From Kiritimatiellia bacterium (lineage in GTDB: Bacteria; Verrucomicrobiota; Kiritimatiellia; UBA8416; JADHWI01), in the NCBI GenBank assembly GCA_030744755.1, contig JASLPY010000022.1, positions 1 through 64,000 on the forward strand: a stretch of DNA of 64,000 nucleotides. Direction: 5' to 3'. Positions 33,523 through 42,824 of this stretch are shown here, one piece after another (position 1 is the first letter of the stretch; each line of letters opens with the position of its first letter). A model generated the notes under the pieces. It made no database searches, was not told where the DNA came from, and saw only the letters and a list, made by a program, of their open reading frames with translations. A program made the position numbers and the translations under genes.

Positions 33523-34897
33523 GTTGGGTCTTCTCCCAGTAAAAAGGATTGGCAAAGAACTGCAGAAACGCGCGCCACCCGCTGTAGCTCATCATTATCC
33601 AGTAAAAGGGCGTCAGCAGTGCATACTTGACCAGGTCGTAGTATCCCCGCCTGTAACAGCCCGCGGCACTTGTATAGACAAAAGCAAAATTACCCGCAAA
33701 CAGGCACAGCGCACCCATGGCGAACACGGGAACGGGGAAAAGGCTCGTGAGGATTTCCAGCCTGAAAGTAAACCAGAGCAATGCAAGAAACCAGAAGAGC
33801 GGATTGATGAGAAACGAGAACACGATACCGCCGATCAGCATCTGAAAATGGAGAAAGTTGACGAACCCGAGGTCACGGCAGAGGGCGAAAGGATTACGCA
33901 TATGAACAAAGTAAGTCTGGATGTATCCCTTCAACCACCTGGTTCTCTGGCGGATCCAGAACTTCAGGCTCGAACAGGCCTCTTCCCACGTTGTCGTGTT
34001 GAGAATCCGGGAGCAGTAACCGTCACGGCAGATCCTGACCCCGAGATCGCAATCTTCGGTCACATTGTGTGCGTCCCAGCCCAGCATATCCTGCAGCCTG
34101 TCGGTCAAAAAGTGGTTGGACGTGCCCCCGAGTGGAATCACCGCATTGAGAGATGATAGCCCGGGGAGCGAAAGATCGAACCATGCCGAGTACTCCGCGG
34201 TGAACCATCGGGTAAGGAGGTTATGGCGCGGGTTGTAGAAATTGAGTTTCGACTGCAGGCAGACAACATCGTCCCCCACACGTCTGAACGCAGCAACGGC
34301 CTTCTTGAGCTGGTCACGCTCAGGCCTGTCCTCCGCATCATAAATCACGAGGTACTTACCTTTTGCCTCCGCGAGACCGATATTGCAGGCCTTGGGCTTG
34401 GTTCTCGGGAACGATTCGGGTATTAGCGTAACGCGGAATCCTGCCGGCAGGCTCATGCACTCGACGGCCTTGATGGTGGGTTCATCATCTTCCTCGAGAA
34501 GCAGTTGAACGTCTTTCTTATCCTTGGGATAGTCAAGATCGTCGAGTGCCTGCACGAGGTGACGCACGGACTCAGGCTCCATGTACATCGGAACCATAAT
34601 CGAGTAAACAGGCATATCGTAGTCGATCAGGGCTGCCAGCTGCTCCTCTGATATGTTGATCTCGGAACTGCTCGATACGGACAGTCGAAGAAGCAGAAGC
34701 TTGTAGAAGCTGAACGCCAGATAGAAGAGTGTTGAAAACAGGACAAACGCCTTTGCCGTAGGCCATGGATACCTGATCGCAACGGCAACAATGAGAAGGG
34801 ACAGAAGAATCAGCATGATCTTCTGCCCGGTCGTGACGGGAACGCTGGCGCTCATTTTCGGGCGCTGGTTGCTCAGTGCGAGGGGATCAACTGCCAT
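33500..34897 (-). CDS. Processive GT2 glycosyltransferase, cellulose-synthase-like
   Basis: 465 residues with two N-terminal and four or more C-terminal membrane helices around a GT-A domain. Motifs in order: LEEDDEP (135-139), YDAEDRPE (186-193, the DxD-type site), TEDCDLG (280-286) and QRTRWLKG (317-324, the processivity motif). Such enzymes polymerise or elongate a beta-linked glycan and extrude it across the inner membrane. The preceding gene's stop overlaps the ATG (TGATG), and GGAGGGG is well placed. The product is probably an exopolysaccharide or surface glycan; no PilZ domain or BcsB-like partner is adjacent. Confidence 0.88.
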   Translation of the reverse strand: MAVDPLALSNQRPKMSASVPVTTGQKIMLILLSLLIVAVAIRYPWPTAKAFVLFSTLFYLAFSFYKLLLLRLSVSSSSEINISEEQLAALIDYDMPVYSIMVPMYMEPESVRHLVQALDDLDYPKDKKDVQLLLEEDDEPTIKAVECMSLPAGFRVTLIPESFPRTKPKACNIGLAEAKGKYLVIYDAEDRPERDQLKKAVAAFRRVGDDVVCLQSKLNFYNPRHNLLTRWFTAEYSAWFDLSLPGLSSLNAVIPLGGTSNHFLTDRLQDMLGWDAHNVTEDCDLGVRICRDGYCSRILNTTTWEEACSSLKFWIRQRTRWLKGYIQTYFVHMRNPFALCRDLGFVNFLHFQMLIGGIVFSFLINPLFWFLALLWFTFRLEILTSLFPVPVFAMGALCLFAGNFAFVYTSAAGCYRRGYYDLVKYALLTPFYWIMMSYSGWRAFLQFFANPFYWEKTQHGLTEQS

Positions 34898-37113
34898 CAG
34901 TTTCGCCCCTCCTGCCGCGGTAATGCGCGGGCGATAGCTCGGGCAGCCAGGTGATGGCCCTGCCCGGAGAGAGAAAACTCGTCCTTTCCCCTGAACAAAG
35001 CGTCTTTCTCATCGCCGGCATTCATAAACGCACTGTAGAGATCGGCTACCGGCATATTGCGCGCCTGGGCAACTCTTTGCACGGCTGCGGCAAATGGGCG
35101 GACCTCGGTCGTCGTCGCAGTATAGGGAGGCGGTGTAACCCAGACCACGGGGCATTTCAGCGTACCCCATATCAGGTCGGAAAGTGCGGCGGCATGCCTT
35201 TCGAATTCTGCTGGATCTCTCTGGTGAACAATATCCTGCAGCCCCACGCTCAGAATCACTACATCGGCATTTTCAGCGACAGCCTTCGCTGCCTCCCGGA
35301 TTCTCAGCAGTGGGCCGTAGGCTTCAGTGGAGTCGTCCCAGTCGGTAAGTTGAACATGCTCAATGGATGGACCGTCCGGGCCGCCCATTATCTCCGAAAG
35401 GGCTCCGTAATACACCTTCCCGTCCGCGTCGCCATCCATCCCGGATGCCGCGAGGGAATCATCCAGGCAGACGATCCTGCCACGGGCCTGTTCAGTCGTG
35501 ATGGCCGGCTGCTCAAGTTCGTCCGATTTCAGCACGGGAACAAGAATCAGCCTCTCGCCACCGCTATTGAACAACTTCTCCGCACTGACCCGCGACACCG
35601 CATCGCCGAATGGTGGCCGCACGAAGTTGACAATTCGAGACGCGACGCTGATGCCTTGGTGCGAGATGTCCCACGATATCCTGGACATAGAGCTGACGTT
35701 AGTACTGGCAAGCTCCACGCGAGCCGACAAGTTAGTCATCGGCAGATCTCTTGTCCCGCTGTCTTCAGCTCCCTCCTGTCCTTCGACGCTCCAGCTCAGT
35801 TGCAGCACGATGTTTTCCGGCATTTTCTTAGAAACGCTACTGTATGCAGCCGCCCACTGAGCCTGTAGAATTGGAGCAACGGGATCCTTGGGATAACAGA
35901 CGGCAGGGAGACCCGTCACTTCCGCTGCCACCGCGTAGTACTGGGGTTGGATCATTCGATAGTCCACGATCTTTTTGCAGACGTTCTCTGCGCCATCTGC
36001 ATCCCTCACGGTTAGACTGACCTCGTGCTTCCGGGCCTCGGAAAACACGTGATCAACGTATGTTCCTTCAGCCTTGTGCCCGTCACCAAAATCCCAACTG
36101 TAGGTTAGTTTACTCGATTTGGCGTACGCGCTATGGCTCTTGAAACGGACGGGGATAAACACTGAGCGGTGGTTCCTGAAGGCATACGCACGACCTGGAT
36201 AAGAGAGGAAGTGCGGGTGCACCGCTTCGTCCCGGATCTCAGAACGCGGATCGGTGACCCGCGAGGCACAGACCAGGGCTTTGTGAGGTATCGAGTACTT
36301 CTCTTCGGCACCCGGCGGCTGCCAGCCAAGAGCAGCGTAAGGTGTATACTTGGCCTTGGTGTAGACGGACAGCTTGTGAATGCCGGCCTCAAGATAAACG
36401 GGCGGCCCCGATTTCCATGTGCCCGCCGCATGCTCCCCCGGCCAGCTTGCGACCACTTCGCCGTTAATCAGCACAAAACCTGCATCGCTACAGTTGATCC
36501 CAAACCTGTACGGGCCGCTTTTGGAACACAAGACGTGGGATTGCAACCTGACGATGGGGTATTTCCACGAAGTGTATTTCTGCTCCGCCTTTTGCTCCGC
36601 AGAAATCCCTTCTATTTTACCGAAATAATGCTGACGGAGGGTCTTCGACGCCACCCTGGAATGACCTGCCATGTAGCGCATCTTCTCCCAGGCATTTGGG
36701 ATTCCCTTTGCGGTTGATCTGTAAACACTCACGCCGACGGGAACCGGATCTACGATTTCTTGCCTCCCCTTTGAGCCTGGTGCGCCGTAATACAGATAGT
36801 AGCTCCCTTTTGCACCCGGACCGGTGCAGACAAGTACGGAGACCTTCTTGCCATCACTGTAGACAAGGCGACAGGGAATGCTGGACCCTGACGCAGAAAC
36901 GCATTCGAAGGATCCTTCCCCCTCAGGTTTGTCACCAAGAGGGACGTCTACCAGCAAGTACAGTCCGGCGTCTTTTGGAATCGAGAAAACGGCACGACGG
37001 GGATACTCGGGCTTGAGCCATTCGGTTCTGCGTGAGCCCAGCGCAGGCAGACAGAGCACCAGAACAATCAACAAGCTCAGAGCACCCCCCGAGAAACGCC
37101 CTAACCTGCTCAT
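34897..37113 (-). CDS. Exported PA14/PKD/SGNH-like multi-domain protein
   Basis: About 738 residues from ATG 37113. Hydrophobic signal SGGALSLLIVLVLCLPALG near the N-terminus. Then a beta domain (60-150), a PA14-like domain (YRFGINCSDAGFVLINGEVVASW, YLEAGIHKLSVY), a PKD domain (LTYSWDFGDGHKAEGTYVDHVFSEARKHEVSLTV), and a C-terminal SGNH-hydrolase-like region (GRIVCLDDSLAASG, ADVVILSVGLQDIV, SLSGQGHHLAARAIARAL). The usual SGNH GDS block reads DDSL, so activity is uncertain. It starts a coupled three-gene operon with GT2 and the GT39-like protein, suggesting a role in modifying or binding the same surface glycan. The start has no clear ribosome site; Met at 37158 is an alternative. Confidence 0.7.
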   Translation of the reverse strand: MSRLGRFSGGALSLLIVLVLCLPALGSRRTEWLKPEYPRRAVFSIPKDAGLYLLVDVPLGDKPEGEGSFECVSASGSSIPCRLVYSDGKKVSVLVCTGPGAKGSYYLYYGAPGSKGRQEIVDPVPVGVSVYRSTAKGIPNAWEKMRYMAGHSRVASKTLRQHYFGKIEGISAEQKAEQKYTSWKYPIVRLQSHVLCSKSGPYRFGINCSDAGFVLINGEVVASWPGEHAAGTWKSGPPVYLEAGIHKLSVYTKAKYTPYAALGWQPPGAEEKYSIPHKALVCASRVTDPRSEIRDEAVHPHFLSYPGRAYAFRNHRSVFIPVRFKSHSAYAKSSKLTYSWDFGDGHKAEGTYVDHVFSEARKHEVSLTVRDADGAENVCKKIVDYRMIQPQYYAVAAEVTGLPAVCYPKDPVAPILQAQWAAAYSSVSKKMPENIVLQLSWSVEGQEGAEDSGTRDLPMTNLSARVELASTNVSSMSRISWDISHQGISVASRIVNFVRPPFGDAVSRVSAEKLFNSGGERLILVPVLKSDELEQPAITTEQARGRIVCLDDSLAASGMDGDADGKVYYGALSEIMGGPDGPSIEHVQLTDWDDSTEAYGPLLRIREAAKAVAENADVVILSVGLQDIVHQRDPAEFERHAAALSDLIWGTLKCPVVWVTPPPYTATTTEVRPFAAAVQRVAQARNMPVADLYSAFMNAGDEKDALFRGKDEFSLSGQGHHLAARAIARALPRQEGRN

Positions 37114-37525
37114 CTGTGAGTATTCTTGCACTTCGTTTTCCGTAAAGTGGATACCCATCGGGACACACCCCATGCGTACGGGGAGACACATAAGTCTCCC
37201 GTCCCAGTGTACTCTCGTACACACACATTGAATCGCCCGGTTTCCGGCCCTGCTGCGGAAGACTGTTGCACACAAGGCCAAACCCTTACCGAGGGGCAAG
37301 AAAGGGCGATTCGCCCTTGTTGATTACCTCTATTGACGCATTAAACGTGCCAGTCATTACGGGCGCGCGTTGCATCAAACTCGTATAGCAGTATCATTAG
37401 CCGCGGCATAAGATCAAGAGGATGCGGAGGAAAGAGCTTTCTTTAGCTATTGCCTCTCGCAACTCCGCAGGCTATTCTTTAATAATAAAGGTATTGGAGG
37501 CACTAGACTGTACAGTGCGTGCGTC
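37114..37525. other. Divergent intergenic region, 412 bases
   Basis: Between the envelope operon (minus) and the secretion cluster (plus). Contains a small palindrome AAGGGCGATTCGCCCTT at 37302-37318 and an AT-rich stretch CTTTAATAATAAAGG near 37475. GGAGG at about 37496 is 25 bases from the ATG at 37526 but close to an in-frame CTG at 37508. No gene or confident promoter. Confidence 0.45.
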
Positions 37526-38275
37526 ATGAGAGTTACAGAATCTTCCTTACATCGAAGAGGCATCAGGCGAAGCAATCGGGGGTTCACGCTCATCGAACTG
37601 CTCGTGGTAGTGGCCATTATCGGAGTGCTGGCCGCACTGCTGCTTCCCGCCGTTGCCAAGGCCAGGGAGAAAGCCCGCCAGACCAACTGCGAGAACAATA
37701 TACGCCAGTTCAGCATGTCACTGATAATGTACAGGGACGATCATGACGGAGAGAATGTTAAGTGGTTGTCCAATCTCTATTCCGACTACGTGCAATTCAC
37801 AAACCTGTACCTGTGCAAATCGGACATCTCATTCGGAGCCCAGGGGGGCAAACCCGATGATGATCCTGAAGGGGTACTCGGCGACCAGTACGAGGAAACA
37901 AACGACAACGTTGGGAGACATGGCATAGATGGGTGCAGCTATCTATACGAATTCTGTGCAGCGGAATGTGATTGGGGGCCGGGATATCTTGGTGTTTCCG
38001 AAGACGATATCGACAGAGATGGAGACGGGGTCGCATCGTGGGGTGAGACCAAGGATTACCAGCTCGCAAACGGGGACGATACGAACGGACATCAGCCCTA
38101 CGACGAATCATCATTCCCAATCATCCGGTGTTTTCATCACTGGGAAGAGGCTGAATACAGGATCAATCATCCAGATGACGGCATGATGTACTCCCCAATG
38201 ACTATCAACGCCGCGTATGCGGGAAACGTGTTTCGTTCCGCCATATTCTGGGAGCTTCCCATCCTTGAAGATTAG
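37526..38275 (+). CDS. Type II secretion / type IV pilin-like protein
   Basis: 249 residues. Prepilin leader with [27 protein letters not shown]: cleavage after Gly, Phe at +1, Glu at +5, then a long hydrophobic helix. The following [32 protein letters not shown] resembles the GspG/DUF1559-type PVC pseudopilins. An acidic calcium-like segment ([15 protein letters not shown]) occurs in the globular part. It is 68 bases upstream of the secretin and is the best major-pseudopilin candidate for the machine encoded after it. Confidence 0.85.
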   Translation: MRVTESSLHRRGIRRSNRGFTLIELLVVVAIIGVLAALLLPAVAKAREKARQTNCENNIRQFSMSLIMYRDDHDGENVKWLSNLYSDYVQFTNLYLCKSDISFGAQGGKPDDDPEGVLGDQYEETNDNVGRHGIDGCSYLYEFCAAECDWGPGYLGVSEDDIDRDGDGVASWGETKDYQLANGDDTNGHQPYDESSFPIIRCFHHWEEAEYRINHPDDGMMYSPMTINAAYAGNVFRSAIFWELPILED

Positions 38276-38343
38276 AACGCCGACCGGCACCTGGATGACA
38301 CCCGGTTCTTGTGCAGGGGCGATGAGACAGTACAGGAAGAATT

Positions 38344-40185
38344 ATGAGTAGATACGCAATTCGAGTGGCAACCCTCCTCCCGCTATTCTTCCTGCTTGCC
38401 GGTTGCGCGAGCACACCCGATATAACAAGCGAAGTTACCAAACCCGCCCAGCTCGCGCAGGCCGAGATGCATTTTGAGCAGGGAGATTACTCCAGGGCGA
38501 TGCGGGAATGCATAGATATCGGCCGCCTCAACCCTCATATGCCGGGGCTTGCACCTCTGCAGGACAAGATCTCTCAGGCCATCTGGAACGAAAGGGCAAG
38601 AACCGCCGAACTCCGCAAGGCCAGCGTCGCCGAGAAAATGAAGGTAGACATGGACCTGCGAAAGCATGTTCCCGAGACTTACGGCGAGAGGCGCGGGGTT
38701 AATGGCGAGACCGCGCCCATGCGTAGCCCGTCTACCGAGATGGACAGGGCGCTGCAGATGCCCGTTACCGTGCACCTTGACGGCGTCAACCTCAGCGAAT
38801 TCATTCTTGCCGTCGGAGCCGACGAGAACATCAATATAATTGCCGACAACCTCGACGACACCAAGACCATGACTTTGCACGCGGAGAATGTGCCGCTGAA
38901 AGAGATCCTCGACTACGTGGCGAGAAACCTCGGCGTGACGTTCTCCGTGGGCAACAACATGATCTGGGCAACCTTGTCGGCCGAGACCACGTCTTCTCTT
39001 CCTCTCGAAACACGCATGTACCGCCTCAGGAAGGGCCTTTCGAGCGAGGAGGTCTTGAGCGGCCCGGACAGCCTTGGAATTATCGAGGCCATCACGCGTT
39101 TTGTGCCGGCGATCGAAGGTTCCGACATATTCTTCAGCAATAAGGCCCACGTCCTGATCGTAAAGAACACGAGAGAGAATCTCTCCAAGGTCGAGGACAT
39201 CATCGAGGCACTGGACATCAGCCCTCCCCAGGTGCTGATAGAGGCCCGCTTCATAAGCACCTCGATTACCGACCTCCGGGAGCTCGGCATCGACTGGGTA
39301 CTCAACAGTTCCGTAGGGATTGGATCAGAAAAGGTAATCCGGAATGGAAGCGTCCTCAGCGCAGACACAACCGCCATTGCCGAAGGCGCATCAGCCGGTT
39401 TCACCGCCTTTCCAAACGAGGCAACCGGGTTAAACTTCACTTACCAGGGCCTTCTTACCGATCCGATGTTCGAGGCCGTTCTTCATGCACTTGAGACTTC
39501 AGGTGAGTCGCGTACGCTGTCTGTTCCGAAGGTCACGACTGTCAACAATCGTCCGGCGTCGATACGTGTCGGCGAAGATTTTCGGTACTATGAAGAATAT
39601 GAGACCGATCTTCAGAGGATAGACGGAGGGGATGAGCCCGACCTCGTTCAGCCTGTTACCTATCCGACAGGAACACCGGAGCTGGAAGAGCTGGGAATCG
39701 AATTGCTTGTGACTCCGAGTGTCGGGGCGGACCTGAACTCCGTGAGCCTGGCACTGATACCCGAGATCAGCGATTTTGTGCGCTGGGAGTACTGGGAAAC
39801 ATGGGCCGATTCCAACAACAACAACAGTAATAACAACAATAATAATAACGACAATGACAACAGCAACAATCGCAACGGTACAAACAACACCGTGGTTATC
39901 AAGCTGCCCATATTCCGGCGTAGCCGGATAGAAACGGAGATTGTGGTACAGAGTGGCGAGACGATCGTGATGGGAGGCCTGGTAACTTCGGTCGAAGACA
40001 AGGGCGAGGAACGCATTCCTGTCATCTCGTCGATCCCCTTGATCGGGGCTCTCTTCCGGCACAACACCACGGACATAACGGAGCAGAACCTTCTTATTTT
40101 CGTTACTGCGACAATTCTTTCTGAAAGAGGCGAAGATCTCGTTCCCGTCGTTCTCAGCAACGGTCCGCCTGTGTTCCAGCCTTGA
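38344..40185 (+). CDS. Secretin (GspD/PilQ-like) lipoprotein
   Basis: 613 residues. Lipobox LLAGC with Cys21. Residues 40-100 look TPR-like (HFEQGDYSRAMRECIDIGRLNP). N-domains follow (VHLDGVNLSEFILAVG, LKEILDYVARNLGVTFSV), then the secretin core (PPQVLIEARFISTSITDLRELGIDW, ETIVMGGLVT, IPVISSIPLIGALFRH). Outer-membrane channel of the secretion or pilus system. An Asn-rich run at about 489-515, coded by AAC/AAT triplets, sits inside the secretin domain. AGGAAG precedes the ATG. First gene of the tight operon with PilM-PilN, PilO, PilP. Confidence 0.93.
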   Translation: MSRYAIRVATLLPLFFLLAGCASTPDITSEVTKPAQLAQAEMHFEQGDYSRAMRECIDIGRLNPHMPGLAPLQDKISQAIWNERARTAELRKASVAEKMKVDMDLRKHVPETYGERRGVNGETAPMRSPSTEMDRALQMPVTVHLDGVNLSEFILAVGADENINIIADNLDDTKTMTLHAENVPLKEILDYVARNLGVTFSVGNNMIWATLSAETTSSLPLETRMYRLRKGLSSEEVLSGPDSLGIIEAITRFVPAIEGSDIFFSNKAHVLIVKNTRENLSKVEDIIEALDISPPQVLIEARFISTSITDLRELGIDWVLNSSVGIGSEKVIRNGSVLSADTTAIAEGASAGFTAFPNEATGLNFTYQGLLTDPMFEAVLHALETSGESRTLSVPKVTTVNNRPASIRVGEDFRYYEEYETDLQRIDGGDEPDLVQPVTYPTGTPELEELGIELLVTPSVGADLNSVSLALIPEISDFVRWEYWETWADSNNNNSNNNNNNNDNDNSNNRNGTNNTVVIKLPIFRRSRIETEIVVQSGETIVMGGLVTSVEDKGEERIPVISSIPLIGALFRHNTTDITEQNLLIFVTATILSERGEDLVPVVLSNGPPVFQP

Positions 40186-40204
40186 ACTCTGAATTCTAAA
40201 AGTA

Positions 40205-41866
40205 ATGGCATCGAAAACGACAATTGTCGGACTGGATATCGGCCGCTACTCCGTGAAGGCTGCATGGGCCGAATCCAGGGGAGGAGCCCCAGGTATAGTT
40301 CGTACCGAGCACCTCCGGCTGCCGCTGGGCGGAGTTGACGCAAACAGCGTAATCCTGCCATGGATGCAGCAGCACAAGATCGCATCACATTCGTGCGTGA
40401 TTGGCCTTTCGGGCGCCCAATCGATGTTCCAGCCGTTCATGCTTCCTCACGGTGACCCCAGAACTCTTGAAGATGCCGCATCCATGGAGGCCATGAAGTT
40501 CAATGATATCGCCTCCGAGGCAATGACCTACGGGTTCACACCTATTGAGCTGAATCCCGGAGAAAAAAGACTCCTGATGGCAATGGCCAGGCCCTCTGTT
40601 CTTGACGGGGCACTGTCACTGGGAAGGGAGCAGGGCCTTGATGTAATTGACGTGGTGCCAACCCCGGTCGCCCTTTTCCGGGTCATGCGTGCCACGGCGA
40701 CGGCGGCGGTTCCCTGCATGTTCATGGATGTTGGCGGAGCTGAGACCGATATCGCCGTAGGTTCCGATCAGACGGGGCTGATGTTCGCGCGCGCCTTCTC
40801 GAGTGGCGGGCAGCTCTTTACCGATGCCCTGGCAAGAGAGAACAAGGTCCCCGGTGCGCAGGCCGAGAACCAGAAGGTGCGCGAAGGTTCGCTTTTGCCG
40901 GACGGGCTTCATGCCAGCGTTCTGAGGACCGCAGCGGACATGTGGCTTTCTGAAGTGGAGTCCTGCCTCTCGGTCTACAGCAGCCTGTACCCGGCAAACC
41001 AGTCAAGCATCTCCCGGATAATCCTCACGGGGGCAGCATCAGCACTTCCGGGACTCTCCGAGTACATCGAGGCCAAGCTTGGGGTAGATGTCACGGTCGC
41101 CGAAGCGGTTAAGAATGCAACAGGCATCGACGACCCGGCCAACTTTGCCATCGCTGCCGGCCTTGCGCTGTCCGGATTCGAGAGCAGCAGTGAACACATT
41201 AGCCTGCTGCCGGCGGAAATCCGTGACGAACTGATGTTCAAACAGAAGAAGCCTTACTGGATCGCCGCCGGAGTGGTCGCGGCCCTGGTATTCGGAATAA
41301 GCGTGGCCGGCGGCTTCCGCTACGGGGCAAGACAGTCCAAGCACCTGCGAGAGCAGAAGGCCAGCCTCAAGCGCCGCCAGGAGTTGGCCCTGGAGATTGA
41401 GAACGTGCGCAAGGGTACCGGTATGATGCTCGAGATGGCCAGCCCGGTTAAGAAACTGCTTGGCTCCGGCCCCATGATTCGTGACCTGATGAGCGTTGTT
41501 GCGGAGAAGAGAGCAACGACCGACCAGATAATCATGATCTCCGATGCGGACTCCTACTTCTTCGAAAAGGAATGGAACGAGGAGGAAGAAGAGACCCTGG
41601 GATTCCGCGACCGGCGCCGCCTGGCCGAGCGTGAGGAGGAAATAGCCGAGCAGGTCGGAATCGACCGGATAGTGATAAAGGGCCTCACACGGGAGACAAG
41701 CCTTTCGACGGTCAAACAGTTGATAACAGAGCTTACGGCGCTTGATTTCGTAGCTTCTGCTGACCTCCTTGCCGACGATGAAGTTATTGTGCTTCCTGAT
41801 GGCGCGGCGGAGGGAAGAATATCCGAACGTCCGTTCGTTATAGATGTAACATTGGTGACCCTGTGA
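40205..41866 (+). CDS. PilM-PilN fusion protein
   Basis: 553 residues. Residues 1-330 are an actin-like PilM/GspL-cytoplasmic ATPase (TTIVGLDIGRYSVKAAW, MFMDVGGAETDIAV, RIILTGAASALPGLSEYI). A membrane helix at about 350-372 (YWIAAGVVAALVFGISVAGG) follows, then a PilN-like coiled-coil and ferredoxin-like periplasmic domain. In most type IV pilus systems these are two genes; here they are one, as in GspL. The stop overlaps the next gene's GTG (GTGA). It should form the inner-membrane platform with PilO and PilP. Confidence 0.88.
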   Translation: MASKTTIVGLDIGRYSVKAAWAESRGGAPGIVRTEHLRLPLGGVDANSVILPWMQQHKIASHSCVIGLSGAQSMFQPFMLPHGDPRTLEDAASMEAMKFNDIASEAMTYGFTPIELNPGEKRLLMAMARPSVLDGALSLGREQGLDVIDVVPTPVALFRVMRATATAAVPCMFMDVGGAETDIAVGSDQTGLMFARAFSSGGQLFTDALARENKVPGAQAENQKVREGSLLPDGLHASVLRTAADMWLSEVESCLSVYSSLYPANQSSISRIILTGAASALPGLSEYIEAKLGVDVTVAEAVKNATGIDDPANFAIAAGLALSGFESSSEHISLLPAEIRDELMFKQKKPYWIAAGVVAALVFGISVAGGFRYGARQSKHLREQKASLKRRQELALEIENVRKGTGMMLEMASPVKKLLGSGPMIRDLMSVVAEKRATTDQIIMISDADSYFFEKEWNEEEEETLGFRDRRRLAEREEEIAEQVGIDRIVIKGLTRETSLSTVKQLITELTALDFVASADLLADDEVIVLPDGAAEGRISERPFVIDVTLVTL

Positions 41867-42696
41867 ACCCATTGAAGATTGAAACATGGTCGGACCGCCA
41901 GCAGGTGTTGGCAATCATTGTGGTGGCCTGCCTGGCAATGGGTCTTCTCTGGTTCTTCCTTCTCGCTCCCCAGATGCGCGATCGACGGAGCATGTCCGGC
42001 GAAATCCGCAAGATGCGCTCTGAGTTGCACAAGAAGAATTACATGTTTGGTGAGACGGCCCTCAAGAAAGACAGGGACGCGGAGCAGAAGTATCTGCGCG
42101 GCTTGTCGGACGAGTGGATCGACATGGCCGCGAGGCTTGCCGCCTTTACCGATCAGCATGGCCTGGCCAGATCCGATGTGGCCCACATTGACTACAAGAT
42201 GGCGCTTTTCAGCGTACGCAACCGCCTGGTCAGCAAGTCAAGGGATGCCAACATAAGCCTCCCTATCGACCTTGGCCTTGAAGACGCCGTGGCAAGCAAC
42301 GAAGACGCAAGAAAGAGAATGCTCCAGTTACGTGCCGTTGAAAACCTGGTGGATCTTGCCCTCGACCTGGACATCGATCTCGTACAACAGATCACACCGC
42401 TTGATCCAATAGAGCATAAACTCCAGGGTATTGACGAAACGTTCCTTGAGGAGTACCCGGTGAGACTTGAGTTCTTTGGAACGGTCCCCGACATGTATGA
42501 TCTGCTGCACAGAATCCTGGAACCGGGCCACGTCTTTGTTCTTCGCAACGTTCGTATAGAGACACCATCCCGCAACGATCCGGCGTCACTTCGGATGCGT
42601 GCCTCGCTGGGAGCCCTGGTTTTTCCGAAGGATCCTGATGAATTGATGGCATCTCTGCCGAAGGTGGTAAAGAAAGCCGTCCCGATGGGACATTGA
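41863..42696 (+). CDS. PilO/GspM-like inner-membrane platform protein
   Basis: 277 residues. One N-terminal membrane helix (VLAIIVVACLAMGLLWFFLLAP) then coiled-coil and a periplasmic domain. Sequence identity to the family cannot be read directly; the assignment rests on topology, size and position immediately after the PilM-PilN gene, with which it overlaps by 4 bases. The start is GTG. Confidence 0.8.
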   Translation: MNPLKIETWSDRQQVLAIIVVACLAMGLLWFFLLAPQMRDRRSMSGEIRKMRSELHKKNYMFGETALKKDRDAEQKYLRGLSDEWIDMAARLAAFTDQHGLARSDVAHIDYKMALFSVRNRLVSKSRDANISLPIDLGLEDAVASNEDARKRMLQLRAVENLVDLALDLDIDLVQQITPLDPIEHKLQGIDETFLEEYPVRLEFFGTVPDMYDLLHRILEPGHVFVLRNVRIETPSRNDPASLRMRASLGALVFPKDPDELMASLPKVVKKAVPMGH

Positions 42697-42738
42697 GAGA
42701 TTTCTGTAGACGAAACTGGCTGATGCAGAGCAAAATAC

Positions 42739-42785
42739 GTCCGGGGCTACGAGGCGGACCATCGTCCACCTCGTAGCGGTGGACC
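42739..42785. repeat. GTCCACC palindromes, copy 3
   Basis: CGTCCGGGGCTACGAGGCGGACC and GTCCACCTCGTAGCGGTGGACC sit side by side, followed by TACTGCA. This copy lies inside the secretion operon between pilO-like and pilP-like genes, an unusual place for a repeat in an otherwise tight operon. Confidence 0.8.
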
Positions 42786-42824
42786 TACTGCATGTGTGCC
42801 TGACCTGAAAGAGGACCTGCAACA

